From positions 3,534,001-3,598,000 of the forward strand of contig NZ_CP041372.2 of NCBI RefSeq assembly GCF_006965545.2: a stretch of DNA of 64,000 nt, in the 5' to 3' direction. The notes under the pieces are model-generated. The model saw only the letters and a program-made list of their open reading frames with translations. It was not told the origin of the DNA and searched no databases. This DNA comes from Paenalkalicoccus suaedae. GTDB lineage: Bacteria > Bacillota > Bacilli > Bacillales > Salisediminibacteriaceae. Below, piece by piece: positions 38,460-47,391 of the stretch; the stretch's first letter is position 1, and each line of letters begins with the position of its first letter. Both the position numbers and the translations under genes were made by a program.

Positions 38460-40553
38460 TTATGATGCAACTGTTGTTTTGACGATGGAACGTTCGACGA
38501 TTTCGGCGATGTCCATTGTTTTGACGTCTTCTTCTACTTCTTTTGCTTTTGTACCGTCACTTAACATGGTTAAGCAATATGGACACGCACTGCTGATCAT
38601 AGAGGAAGAGGTTGCAAGTGCCTGCTCGGTGCGCGCAACGTTGACGCGTGTACCGGTGTCTTCTTCCATCCACATCATTCCGCCTCCGGCTCCACAGCAC
38701 ATACCGTTCTCACGGTTTCTCTCCATCTCAACGAGCGTAACGCCTGGCACGGATTTTAGAATCTCGCGCGGAGGATCATAGACGTCATTGTAGCGGCCGA
38801 GGTAGCACGAATCGTGATAGACGATTGTCTCGTTGACTTCGTTTGTCGGCTTGATGCGCCCCTCTTGAATCCACTCATAGATGAGCTCGGTATGGTGATA
38901 CACCTCAGCTTCAAGGCCGAAATCAGGGTACTCGTTTTTGAAGGTGTTGTACGTGTGCGGATCGATTGTGACGATCTTTTTCACATCGTTCTTCTCAAAT
39001 TCCTGAATATTTGCAGTCGCGAGCTCTTGGAAGAGGAACTCATTTCCGATACGACGCGGCGTATCACCGGAGTTCTTCTCCTTGTTACCAAGGATCGCAA
39101 ACTTGATGCCTGCTTCGTTCATGATTTTTGCGAATGACTGCGCAATCTTCATCGAACGATTGTCGTAGGAGCCCATTGATCCAACGAAGAAAAGATAGTC
39201 GAACTCTTCGTCACGCTTTTTCATCTCACGCACAGTTGGTACGTCAATGTCATCGCGACCGTCGCGCCAGTTTTCGCGCTCTTTACGGTTGATCCCCCAT
39301 GGGTTGCCTTGCTTTTCGATATTTTGTAGCGTACGTTGCGCATCTGGATTCATCTTTCCTTCCGTTAGCACGAGGTAGCGACGCATGTCGATAATTTTAT
39401 CAACGTGTTCATTCATAACTGGACACTGATCCTCACAGTTACGACAAGTCGTACACGCCCAAATCTCTTCTTCTGTGATAACATCGCCGATGAGACTCAC
39501 GTCGTAAGGGTTCATCTCTAAAGCTGCCGCTGCGTCACCGCCGGCTGCAAGCGTGTTACCGCGTGTTCCACTAAATGCAACTGCTGGTAGCCATGGACTA
39601 CGGGATGTAACCGACGCGCCTTTCTCTGTTAAATGGTCGCGCATTTTGAGAATGAGATCCATTGGTGAAAGCATCTTACCTGTCCCAGTTGCCGGACACA
39701 TATTCGTACAGCGTCCACACTCTACGCAGGCGTAAAGGTCCATGAGCTGTTTTTGGTCAAAATCTTCAATTTGATTCTTCCCATACTTCTCGACGTCCTC
39801 TTGCTCGAAATCAATTTTCTCCAGCTGACCGCGCTTATGAGTCGGCCCGATCCAGACGTTCGCTGGTCCAGCAATTAAGTGTGCGTGCTTGGACTGCGGG
39901 ATGTAGACAAGGAAGACGAGTAAGAATAGTAGGTGCGCCCACCAAAAAATAAAGAAGCCAGCGCCCGCAGCTGTTGCACCAATTGGTCCAAATACTGCGG
40001 CAATTGAAGAGGCAATCGGCTCTGCCGCTGTTAGCGGCTTATCAAGCCAAATGATCTCCATTCCCTTTGCAAATAGCTTGGAGACCATCAGTCCCCCGAT
40101 AAAAATAAGTACGAGTCCAGCTTTAAAGTTACGCTTTAGACGCACAAGCTTCTCGACATATCGTCGGTAAAAGGCCCATACGACTGCGACAAGAATCATT
40201 AGTACGACGAGTTCTTGAGAAAAGGTGAAGAACGGATATAGCGGACCAAGTGGGAGGTGATTCCCTGGTGCAAGTCCTTTAATAATCACGTCAATCGCAC
40301 TAAACTGCACGAGTAAGAAGCCGTAGAAGAACATGACGTGAATGATCCCACTCTTCTTATCCTTCAATAGTTTTTTCTGTCCAAAAACCATTGTGAGCAT
40401 TGCATCGCGGCGCTCCTTCATTGAGAGAATAAACTCTGCTTTTTTACCAAGCTTTATATACTCGTAGCGCGTTTTAACGAGTGTGGCAAATAGGTAGCCA
40501 GCGTAAGCGGTTACAAGTATAAACATAATCCAGTTAATAATGATCGGATCCAT
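38460..40553 (-). CDS. fadF: Membrane iron-sulfur protein FadF (electron acceptor for acyl-CoA dehydrogenases)
   Basis: 697 aa. N-terminal part (about 1-220) has six membrane helices of the nitrate reductase gamma type. Then two 4Fe-4S motifs (CVECGRCTNMCP and CTTCRNCEDQCP) and two CCG-type cysteine-rich domains (DSCYLGRYNDVYDPPREIL … MCCGAGGGMMW … ACPYC) as in heterodisulfide reductase HdrD. It likely passes electrons from acyl-CoA dehydrogenases, via electron transfer flavoprotein, to menaquinone. A FadR-type operator overlaps its promoter. Confidence 0.92.
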   Translation of the reverse strand: MDPIIINWIMFILVTAYAGYLFATLVKTRYEYIKLGKKAEFILSMKERRDAMLTMVFGQKKLLKDKKSGIIHVMFFYGFLLVQFSAIDVIIKGLAPGNHLPLGPLYPFFTFSQELVVLMILVAVVWAFYRRYVEKLVRLKRNFKAGLVLIFIGGLMVSKLFAKGMEIIWLDKPLTAAEPIASSIAAVFGPIGATAAGAGFFIFWWAHLLFLLVFLVYIPQSKHAHLIAGPANVWIGPTHKRGQLEKIDFEQEDVEKYGKNQIEDFDQKQLMDLYACVECGRCTNMCPATGTGKMLSPMDLILKMRDHLTEKGASVTSRSPWLPAVAFSGTRGNTLAAGGDAAAALEMNPYDVSLIGDVITEEEIWACTTCRNCEDQCPVMNEHVDKIIDMRRYLVLTEGKMNPDAQRTLQNIEKQGNPWGINRKERENWRDGRDDIDVPTVREMKKRDEEFDYLFFVGSMGSYDNRSMKIAQSFAKIMNEAGIKFAILGNKEKNSGDTPRRIGNEFLFQELATANIQEFEKNDVKKIVTIDPHTYNTFKNEYPDFGLEAEVYHHTELIYEWIQEGRIKPTNEVNETIVYHDSCYLGRYNDVYDPPREILKSVPGVTLVEMERNRENGMCCGAGGGMMWMEEDTGTRVNVARTEQALATSSSMISSACPYCLTMLSDGTKAKEVEEDVKTMDIAEIVERSIVKTTVAS

Positions 40554-40596
40554 CTGGGTGTGCTCCTTTCTTCCAGTTAAGACTGTATGTGGATAT

Positions 40597-40636
40597 AGTA
40601 TATCATAGATTTGTTAAATGAATGACCATTCATTCA
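40597..40636 (-). promoter_or_regulatory. fadF promoter with FadR-type operator
   Basis: TGAATGACCATTCATTCA at 40619-40636 has perfect 7-bp arms and matches the Bacillus FadR (YsiA) consensus TGAATGAMTANTCATTCA at all but one position. It covers the expected −35 of a TATACT −10 at 40597-40602 (minus). Confidence 0.75.
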
Positions 40637-40671
40637 TAATTTTTTTAGAAAAATTTATAAAAGCATTAAAA

Positions 40672-40827
40672 GGAGCTCTTCGAGCTGTCAGCCCTATAGC
40701 CACTCTACGACATCCATGGGGTCGGCCTTGGAGCTTCCTCGGAGGCAAAGTGCGCCTCCTGTGGGATCTCCAAAACCTCCTACTCCCATGGATTGTCTCC
40801 GAATGTCCTCCGGGTCTGCCAGCTCGA
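40672..40827 (-). repeat. Family B palindromic element
   Basis: Minus-oriented shorter copy with arms CATCCATGGGG and CCCATGGAT. 40831-41045 beyond it holds no recognised gene. Confidence 0.85.
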
Positions 40828-41049
40828 GACTTTCCATGTTGAAAACCAAAAACTTAATAAGGTTGAGTACAATATCAACTTTAAATCATATTCTGTTGAA
40901 TGGCTTAAAAAGTGAAGACTATCTACTTTTATGGGGAAAACAGACTTCCACTATTCGTAAATTTCACTTAAAGATGACTTTGATGAAGGGAGTAACTATT
41001 GAAGGGGTTGGTGCAACGTTAATCGTGTTCAACTATTTTTCCCTCTTTA

Positions 41050-41236
41050 GATATTTGGCACTTTGGCAATTTGTTCTTTTCGGCTGGACGATCCGCGTAG
41101 GGTGGACACTTAATTAAGGCTTTTAGAGAAACCAAACACGGAATTACAAAATCGACGAGGATTCTAGAAGTGATGTGAATCGTCGTCGTTGTGAAGAGGA
41201 AGTTGCCGGAAGTGACGCGCAAGTTGGGAGAAATGA
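41050..41236 (-). repeat. Compound repeat H + G + E
   Basis: Inverted H (41050-41108) and a G unit (AACCAAACAC with TCGACGA), then E motifs AAGTGA 41168, AAGTTG 41200, AAGTGA 41210, AAGTTG 41221 and AAATGA 41231 (steps 32, 10, 11, 10). Confidence 0.65.
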
Positions 41237-41257
41237 CGAGTAAGCAAAAGTGTTACC

Positions 41258-41500
41258 AAAAAAACGAGGCAACGCCCTTACGCCTCGTGCCCTTAACAAA
41301 AAATGAGGAAGGATTGCACTGTTACCGCAGGCGACCCGAAGCGGCGGGAGTGGTCTGCTAGAGGGGAACTCGCGTATCTGAAAATCCTTTCCCACGCCCC
41401 ATGGCCGGGCGAAATAGTTGAAGTAGCGCCTCAGGAAAGACACTACCAGAGCGCAGGGGCGCCGGAGGTGCCGCACTTGAACTTGAACTCCAAAATGGAG
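41258..41500 (-). repeat. Family A structured repeat, variant
   Basis: Minus-oriented copy with the CTTTCCTGAGG/CCTCTAG outer stem type and a complete terminal CGAGGC hairpin. Confidence 0.8.
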
Positions 41501-41581
41501 AAACTTTATCCTCAATAGTCAAAAAACCAATGACTACACAGCTCCCTTTTAGGGAATCCTGCCTATAGGAGGTGGCGCTAT

Positions 41582-42760
41582 ATGCTACGAATTATTATTG
41601 CGATTATTACTTGGATCACGGTCGATTTACTGCTTGGCCGATATTTAAAACGCCGTCAAATACCTCCTTATGCCCCTCAGGAGGCAAGTCACGGCGATGC
41701 CGTCTTTTTTATGGATGGAAACGAGCTGTTTACGCACATGTTAAACCGGGTTGCGAATGCAAAGCGCTCGATTCATATGCACTTTTATATTTTCCGTGAT
41801 GATCAAATTGGGAATCAGATGATGAAAGCACTGATAGATCGTGTGGATGATGGCGTTGACGTTCGTTTGATGGTAGATTGGGGTGGCTATGCTATCTCGA
41901 GAAAAGGTGTAAAGGCTCTTCAGAAGGGTGGTGTGAAGGTAGCTAAGGTCAATAAACCGCGCCTTCCCCTCCTATTTTCCTCCATTAATCATCGCAATCA
42001 TCGCAAGGTTACGGTGATTGATGATACGCATGGCTATGTAGGTGGGTTTAATATTGGCGATGAGTATCTTGGCCGGGACACGGAGGTTGGTAACTGGCGC
42101 GACTATCACCTATATGTAACGGGTGGTATTGTGGAGCCTCTGCAGCAACAGTTTGCGCGCGACTGGCTTGGTGCTGCTAACGAACAGCTTGAGGTGACTG
42201 CAACGCGGACGGATGAGGGCTCGTTGCCGATTATGCTACACTCGACCGACGGAGCACACGTAACCGAGCATATTAGCTTTTTACTTCGAGCTGCTAGAAA
42301 ACGCGTGTTCATTGGGACACCTTATTTTATCCCTGGAAGCGAGATGTTTGAGGAGTTACGTCGACTGTTAAAGCGCGGGGTAAAACTCGAGATTTTAATA
42401 CCAAAGTATCCAGATCATCCTCTAGTAAAGGACGCGGCATTCCGCTACTTGCCGACCCTCATTGATGAAGGCGCCGAAGTAAAGCAGTTTACAAATGGCT
42501 TTTATCATTCGAAGGCGCTGATTGTAGATGACACTTATATTGATATAGGGACGTCCAATTTCGACCAGCGAAGCTTTTATTTAAATAATGAGCTCAACTG
42601 CACGATTACAGATAAAGAGTTTATTGATGATGCTACAATTCGTATCCGTGATGACTTTGATAATCATGCAGAGCCAATAAATAAGGAATATTTAGCGAAT
42701 CGGTCGCTTCTAGATCGCTCTAAACAAAAGATTGCAACTTCTGTTGAAAGTTTCTTGTAA
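41582..42760 (+). CDS. Cardiolipin synthase-like phospholipase D protein (YwjE type)
   Basis: 392 aa with two HKD motifs: NHRNHRKVTVIDD (about 136-148) and YHSKALIVDDTYIDIGTSNFD (about 305-325). One N-terminal membrane segment (1-20). The family condenses phosphatidylglycerol into cardiolipin; B. subtilis YwjE at this locus is a minor synthase. TAGGAGGTG precedes the ATG. Confidence 0.9.
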   Translation: MLRIIIAIITWITVDLLLGRYLKRRQIPPYAPQEASHGDAVFFMDGNELFTHMLNRVANAKRSIHMHFYIFRDDQIGNQMMKALIDRVDDGVDVRLMVDWGGYAISRKGVKALQKGGVKVAKVNKPRLPLLFSSINHRNHRKVTVIDDTHGYVGGFNIGDEYLGRDTEVGNWRDYHLYVTGGIVEPLQQQFARDWLGAANEQLEVTATRTDEGSLPIMLHSTDGAHVTEHISFLLRAARKRVFIGTPYFIPGSEMFEELRRLLKRGVKLEILIPKYPDHPLVKDAAFRYLPTLIDEGAEVKQFTNGFYHSKALIVDDTYIDIGTSNFDQRSFYLNNELNCTITDKEFIDDATIRIRDDFDNHAEPINKEYLANRSLLDRSKQKIATSVESFL

Positions 42761-42833
42761 AACAAGTTTAAAACTTTTGTTCAAGGGAATAGATAACTAA
42801 CAGCTTAGTTATTAACATCTTAGATGACATATA

Positions 42834-42865
42834 TCGCCACTATTCATTCATTTGAATAGTGGCGT
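42834..42865 (+). terminator. Terminator of the cls-like gene
   Basis: CGCCACTATTCA-TTCATT-TGAATAGTGGCG, a 12-bp perfect stem, then TTTGTCGTTTC. Confidence 0.8.
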
Positions 42866-43020
42866 TTGTCGTTTCTTGGGTTACTGAAAGGGTTTGATTT
42901 GAAGTAGGTGGCTTTTGATTCATTTTCAGGTTGCTGGATCTTCATTCATTTGATATTCGGCTTGGGTATGTAGCTTAATAAGTAGCGTTAATTACGTGGG
43001 AATAGCCGAAAACCTTGTTT

Positions 43021-43083
43021 GATGCACTCACACCCCGATTCGGTGCATACGACCTCCAAATTGATGCAAACAGACCTCCATTT
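43021..43083. repeat. 21-bp phased array, TGCA…ACCTCC type
   Basis: Three units of exactly 21 bp starting TGCA at 43023, 43044 and 43065. Nothing else was recognised in 42866-43020. Confidence 0.6.
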
Positions 43084-43109
43084 GCCGCAAAGCTAGTTGC
43101 TTTAAATGA

Positions 43110-43335
43110 AGGTCTATTCTCTTTAATAAAAAGAAGTTCAGCTCTTATATTCACCGTAACCGCAGGTGTCCCGCAGCGGCGATTGCGTACTACTAGTGGT
43201 AGCACTTTCGCGCAGCGAAAATCCTTTCTGACGGCCATTGGTTTGGCCGCCAGAAAAGCCCGCCTAGCCACCACCTGTAGTTGCAATCGCCGCGCAGGGG
43301 CACCGAAAGGTGACCGCTCTTGAACTTAATCTTTT
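43110..43335 (-). repeat. Family A structured repeat
   Basis: Minus-oriented copy with inner arms TTTCTGGCGGCC and GGCCGTCAGAAA. The usual CTCAACTATTT is replaced by a GGCGGGCTTTT version. Confidence 0.8.
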
Positions 43336-43339
43336 GACC

Positions 43340-43786
43340 TTATTCCCTCTCCTCCAACCGAAACGGCGCCGCACCATCAACCTTCCCACTATAATCATGC
43401 AACTTCACCGAATGCTCACCCGTACGAAACGCTTCGTATAACTCCTGCGGCATCTCATCAAACTCAGCCTGCTGCCCAATCGACAGCCCATAATAAACCT
43501 GCTTGATGCCACTCCAGTGAATCGCAGCCAGACACATCGGACACGGTTCACAGTTTGTGTACAGCTCACAGTCCGATAAATCCGTCGTCTCAAGCTTCGT
43601 ACCCGCCATCTGAATCGCACGGATCTCCCCGTGAGCCGTCGGATCAAACGTCGCCTTCCCATCATTGACCGCCTCCGACACAACCTCACCGCCGCGCGTC
43701 ACAATCGCCGCAAACGGAGCCTGTCCATCGCGCACATTACGCTCCGCAAGCTTTACACATCTCTTTACCAATTCCTCATGCTTCAT
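43340..43786 (-). CDS. Nucleoside/guanine deaminase family zinc enzyme
   Basis: 148 aa cytidine deaminase-fold hydrolase. Zinc site and proton shuttle are H52 and E54 in TAHGEIRA and C82/C85 in EPCPMC. The C-terminal DEMPQELYEA region is like guanine deaminase GuaD and related purine deaminases rather than tRNA adenosine deaminase. ATG at 43786 is chosen for GGAGGTG 6 bases upstream. It follows the hydrolase gene by five bases. Confidence 0.85.
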   Translation of the reverse strand: MKHEELVKRCVKLAERNVRDGQAPFAAIVTRGGEVVSEAVNDGKATFDPTAHGEIRAIQMAGTKLETTDLSDCELYTNCEPCPMCLAAIHWSGIKQVYYGLSIGQQAEFDEMPQELYEAFRTGEHSVKLHDYSGKVDGAAPFRLEERE

Positions 43787-43791
43787 ATCCA

Positions 43792-44559
43792 TCACCTCCC
43801 TGCCCTATACCCAAAATCACGCAGAATGTATGCAAGCGTACGAGGTTTTTTCGTCGGAATCTGATGCCCAACCCCATCAACCAAGACAATCTCCACACCC
43901 TTTATTTGAGAAACAAACATATGACGGTAGGCATGCACGTAATCGTCCCTACTCCCATAAAGCACTAAAAACGGACAGCTTACTTGGTGTAGGCGATTCG
44001 TCGAGGTGTAATGGATTCCAGCTTTATAGTAGGCGTGAAGCGTCTTGCTTGAGACGGCTTTAATATAGTTTTTCAGCTCCACCCTGTACTCTCCCTGCAG
44101 CTCGTGAGCTGCGGCGATTACATCAGAGAGGAGTGTCATATGGTTGTTTTTTGTTGCCCACAACCCTAGCTTAAACTCGTGTTTTAAGAGGAACGTGTTC
44201 ACTTCTGGAAATCCACCTATAATCGCGGCGGCTATTGTCCGCTCTGGGTACTTTATTGCAAATTCCTGTACGATAGATCCTCCGTTTGAGTAGCCACATA
44301 GCATGATTTTCTCCAGAGAGAGGTGGTCGAGTAGTCGTTTGAGGTCGTCTGCGAGCGCAGAGATGGTGATGGGGCCGTCCTCGCTTTTGCCGCAGCCGCG
44401 TAGGTCGGGGAGGATGCAGGTGTAGTCGCGCAGGAGGGGCGGGAGGTGTCTGAAGGTGACGTGGCCCATTCCTGGCGGATGCACAAATAGGAGCGGAATC
44501 CCATTCCCCTCCTGTTCGTAATAAATATGTGGCTGTGTATGTGTGTATGGCATGTCCAT
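43792..44559 (-). CDS. Alpha/beta hydrolase
   Basis: 255 aa serine hydrolase fold. Oxyanion region FVHPPGMGH, nucleophile elbow CGYSNGGS, acid in YGSRDDYVHAY, and catalytic His in GVGHQIP. Substrate unknown. Two possible starts, 44559 and 44553, both near AAGGACGG. Cotranscribed with the deaminase. Confidence 0.85.
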   Translation of the reverse strand: MDMPYTHTQPHIYYEQEGNGIPLLFVHPPGMGHVTFRHLPPLLRDYTCILPDLRGCGKSEDGPITISALADDLKRLLDHLSLEKIMLCGYSNGGSIVQEFAIKYPERTIAAAIIGGFPEVNTFLLKHEFKLGLWATKNNHMTLLSDVIAAAHELQGEYRVELKNYIKAVSSKTLHAYYKAGIHYTSTNRLHQVSCPFLVLYGSRDDYVHAYRHMFVSQIKGVEIVLVDGVGHQIPTKKPRTLAYILRDFGYRAGR

Positions 44560-44598
44560 CCGTCCTTCTTTAGGTGATGGAGGTAGTATGCGCAATAC

Positions 44599-44769
44599 TT
44601 AGACGAAAAATGTTGTTGAGACCCACTGGAATAATTTGAATCCGAAGTAGATGCCGAAGATTCCCATGATTCCTGGAAGTGCTGGTGGTGCTGGGATCGG
44701 TAGCTTGATCCACGCAAATAAGAATCCAACGATTGACCCTGCGAGCACTGCTAATAATACTTCTTGCAT
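44599..44769 (-). CDS. XapX domain small membrane protein (DUF1427)
   Basis: 56 aa. Two hydrophobic helices around the family signature LPIPAPPALPGIMGIFGIYFG. GAAGGTG lies 9 bases before the ATG. Function unknown; the family is named from E. coli XapX near xanthosine transport. It lies 39 bases upstream of the hydrolase gene and may be in its operon. Confidence 0.85.
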   Translation of the reverse strand: MQEVLLAVLAGSIVGFLFAWIKLPIPAPPALPGIMGIFGIYFGFKLFQWVSTTFFV

Positions 44770-44892
44770 GTTGTTTCACCTTCTTATTCTGGCTGGTTTT
44801 TTGGTTCCAGCCGATTCGGTTTTGTTAAGACTTGTTTATTCTATCATGAAGAGGTACGTACATCTAGTGTTTTTGAAAAAATTTTGTGGGCC

Positions 44893-45075
44893 AAGGGATT
44901 AAGGTCAAGGGCGGACACCTTCGGTGCCCCTGCGCGGCGGGCGCAACTTCCGGTGGTTGCTTGCTCAACTATTTTGCCCGGCCAGTGGCCGTGCAAAAGG
45001 ATTTTCGCTGCGCGGAAGGGCTACCACTGGTAGTACGCGCCCGCCGCTCCGGGGCACCTCGGTTGAAGTGCTTTT
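44893..45075 (+). repeat. Family A structured repeat without terminal hairpin
   Basis: Outer arms GGCGGGCGCAACTTCCGG and GTAGTACGCGCCCGCC replace the GTTTG/CAAAC type; inner arms TTTTGCCCGGCC and GGCCGTGCAAAA. Confidence 0.85.
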
Positions 45076-45084
45076 TTGGGTGAA

Positions 45085-45200
45085 CGGTACATTTATTTTG
45101 TATACGGTACATTCTTTTTCCATACGGTTCATAAATTCCGAATACGGTTCATTCTTTCTCCATACGGTTCATAAACTCCGCACACGGTTCATTCTTTCTA
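45085..45200. repeat. Family D phased array, CGGTTCAT core
   Basis: CGGTAC/CGGTTC at 45085, 45105, 45125, 45145, 45165 and 45185, all steps 20 bp. Alternating TAAA and TTCT follow the CAT. The rest to 45400 has no recognised feature. Confidence 0.9.
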
Positions 45201-45408
45201 GTTTGGTGCTCTCATTTCATGTAAAGCAACTGATTATATTGCTAAAGAGCCGGTTATAACGTGCAGTTGCTATCAAATAATGCTCTTTGCCCTTTATAGC
45301 AAGCACTTTAGCAACCTAGATTACTGGATTGGCCGAAGTTATTGGATTAAGTAGACTGTACTCGGCGGATTAATGGTATACTTTTTCCATATAAGTGAGG
45401 TGATAAGC

Positions 45409-45965
45409 GTGAAAGAACAGTATTTTAAACTCTTTATAGGATTTGCGCTCCTGCTGTTGATTGTTGCGTGTAGCACGGAAACGCAGGAGGAGTTAATGAG
45501 GGAGGCTCCTTCTACGGAGCTTACGATTGAGCATATTGAGGGGAATTATGTCGGGGCTCGTTTTGATGAGGAGACATTTAGGGCGGATTTCGATTCGTTT
45601 ACACTACATCCCGATAACGAGTACTATGCGCCAAGGAGAAATTATGATCAATATTGGAATGATGATCTTCTTCTTAGCATAGATCAGAGCACGAAAATAG
45701 TGCTACAGGTGAGCGTTCTTGAAAACAGCGAAGCTACGTTACCGGAGGCTAATATATTGCTGTTGGATCAACAGTCGAGGAAGTCAAACAGGCTTTTGGA
45801 GGGAACTACTATACATATAGCGACGAGGAACAGGATATCCACTTACTCGGATACGTCGACCATGATCGTAACTTAGCAATTTCCTTTCTTTACAATCGTG
45901 CTGAAGAAATTATCGGCTATAGTCTTGGCTACGCCTTTGACCGAATGAAATGGGAGAGCGACTAA
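45409..45965 (+). pseudogene. Frameshifted small lipoprotein gene
   Basis: GTG start at 45409 with GAGGTGATAAG upstream encodes a signal segment and lipobox (LLLIVACS). The frame continues well to about codon 115, then ends in unrelated sequence at 45876. Another frame from about 45758 continues with ordinary protein (IAVGSTVEEVKQAFGGNYY … IGYSLGYAFDRMKWESD) to TAA at 45965, in the style of DUF4309 lipoproteins. A 1-base loss or 2-base gain in the CTAATATATTGCTG region explains it. A sequencing error is possible. Confidence 0.6.
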
Positions 45966-46111
45966 TAGGAGCATTGTAACGATATTTAACGTGTGATACT
46001 TTTACATGAGTGTATATAAGAAGAGTGTTCAGGCAGAGCTGCCTGCTACTAAACTAAAAACCCCTCCTGTTAGACTGACCTAGTCATATGAGACAGTAAT
46101 AAAACACCCTC

Positions 46112-46918
46112 TTAGGCTGCCATTTCACCAAACTCTATTGGTGTATGGTAGCCTAATTTTTCCTGGATACGCTCTTCATTATAATACTTCATAAACTGAT
46201 CTATCCGTTCTTTTACGGCTTCCATAGACAACGAATTAAACTTTACATACTGGAATTCTTCTGATTTTAGGTTTGAATGAAAAGACTCAATGACTGCGTT
46301 ATCCCAACAGTTTCCCCTTCGGGACATACTACTGATCAAATGTTTCTCTTTCATTAGGTTTTGGTATGCATAAGAAGAATAAACACTTCCTTGATCTGAA
46401 TGAATCATGACCCCTGTTGGATGACCTCTCTTTTCTAGCGCATCTGTTAAAGTATCCATAACCAAAGGGATCTGCTGGTGTGTATACAGCTTATAAGCGA
46501 CGATTTGATTATTAAACAAGTCCATAATCGTTGATAAATATAACGTGTCTGCCCCATATTGAATGTACGTAATATCCGTTACCCACTTTTGATTCGGTCT
46601 GCTTGCGTGAAACGCTCGCTGTAATAAGTGTGGTGCGACAATGACAGACTCACCTTGAGATTTCCACTTTCTTTTCTTTTTCACTCTACATTGAAGGTGA
46701 TGCTTCTGCATCATCCGTTGAACCGTATTACGATGTAGCTTGATATGATAGTCGCGTTTTAATAACTCTTTAATTTTACGGTGTCCATATCGGTACTTTG
46801 TTTTCTTACATAGGTAGATCATTGTCTTTTCTTCCTTAGATAATGTAACTGGTTCGGCAGATGCCCAGCGGTAATAGGTAGACCTAGGCACGTTTAAGAC
46901 AGATAGAATAGCTGACAC
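46112..46918 (-). CDS. IS3-family transposase OrfB (DDE integrase)
   Basis: 268 aa as drawn. DDE residues in WVTDITYIQY, MIHSDQGSVYSS and DNAVIESFHSNLKSEEF, ending with the usual YYNEERIQEKLGYHTPIEF. The frame stays open upstream into orfA (KEIVLQLVQKLRRKYTVSAI…), so the working enzyme is probably an OrfAB fusion made by −1 frameshifting. Confidence 0.92.
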   Translation of the reverse strand: MSAILSVLNVPRSTYYRWASAEPVTLSKEEKTMIYLCKKTKYRYGHRKIKELLKRDYHIKLHRNTVQRMMQKHHLQCRVKKKRKWKSQGESVIVAPHLLQRAFHASRPNQKWVTDITYIQYGADTLYLSTIMDLFNNQIVAYKLYTHQQIPLVMDTLTDALEKRGHPTGVMIHSDQGSVYSSYAYQNLMKEKHLISSMSRRGNCWDNAVIESFHSNLKSEEFQYVKFNSLSMEAVKERIDQFMKYYNEERIQEKLGYHTPIEFGEMAA

Positions 46919-46944
46919 AGTATATTTCCTTCTTAATTTCTGGA

Positions 46945-47274
46945 CTAGTTGGAGGACGATTTCTTTTTCAGCTCCTTTTCGATCTCCAAATACTTTTTTA
47001 GGATTTCATTCTCCTGTGTGAGATGCTTCATTTTCCGGTCGTTTTTCTCTTCTACACTCGAATCCTCAGGACCAAGACCATACGTATATTGTTTTCCAAT
47101 TGGCTGGTCGAATCGATGAATCTGATTTTCACGATACCATTTCATCCACGTCTTGATTTGAGACACATTTTTAACTTCATACTTATCCATGATCTCTCTG
47201 TTTGTTAGTTGACCACTCATTTTTTCTTTAACTACCGCCCACTTTACCTCATTTGAATACACGTTTTTGCCCAT
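46945..47274 (-). CDS. IS3-family transposase OrfA
   Basis: 109 aa helix-turn-helix protein (YSNEVKWAVVKEKMSGQLTN, then REIMDKYEVKNVSQIKTWMK) with a C-terminal leucine zipper-like coil. ATG at 47274 has GGAGGTG upstream. The AAA AAG codons near its end are the likely slip site. Confidence 0.88.
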   Translation of the reverse strand: MGKNVYSNEVKWAVVKEKMSGQLTNREIMDKYEVKNVSQIKTWMKWYRENQIHRFDQPIGKQYTYGLGPEDSSVEEKNDRKMKHLTQENEILKKYLEIEKELKKKSSSN

Positions 47275-47391
47275 GCAAAAACACCTCCGAATTAGTACTT
47301 TGTTCAAGTGTACCATTTCGAAGGTGTTTTATTGTGTCCCATTAATTTAGGTTAGTCTATGTCCAATTCTCTGGCAGGAGGGGCTTTTTGG

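Larger units (their letters stand above)
46071..47359 (-). mobile_element. IS3-family insertion sequence, copy 2
   Basis: About 1.29 kb, unrelated in sequence to the first IS. Long terminal inverted repeats (about 40 bp) start TAGACTGACCTA / TAGACTAACCTA and end GTAATAAAACACC / ACAATAAAACACC. A TGT direct repeat (46068-46070, 47360-47362) fits a 3-bp target duplication. Two transposase frames with a G-AAA-AAG slip site at 46963-46969. Confidence 0.9.
46061..47385 (-). terminator. argS terminator split by an insertion sequence
   Basis: Left arm AAAAACCCCTCCTG (46056-46069) and right arm CAGGAGGGGCTTTTT (47374-47388) are complementary. Removing 46071-47359 and one TGT copy restores CCCCTCCTG-T-CCA…TGG-CAGGAGGGG followed by T/A runs, just past the argS stop. 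Confidence 0.7.

Noticed and set aside
41030-41120. Plus-strand frame around the H block as a small protein gene
   Set aside because: The same bases recur inverted at 31169-31226 as a repeat, and there is no ribosome site.
44253-44729. 158-codon frame overlapping the hydrolase and XapX genes
   Set aside because: Low-complexity Ser/Thr/Arg-rich product in the shifted frame of two genes that have clear homology and ribosome sites.
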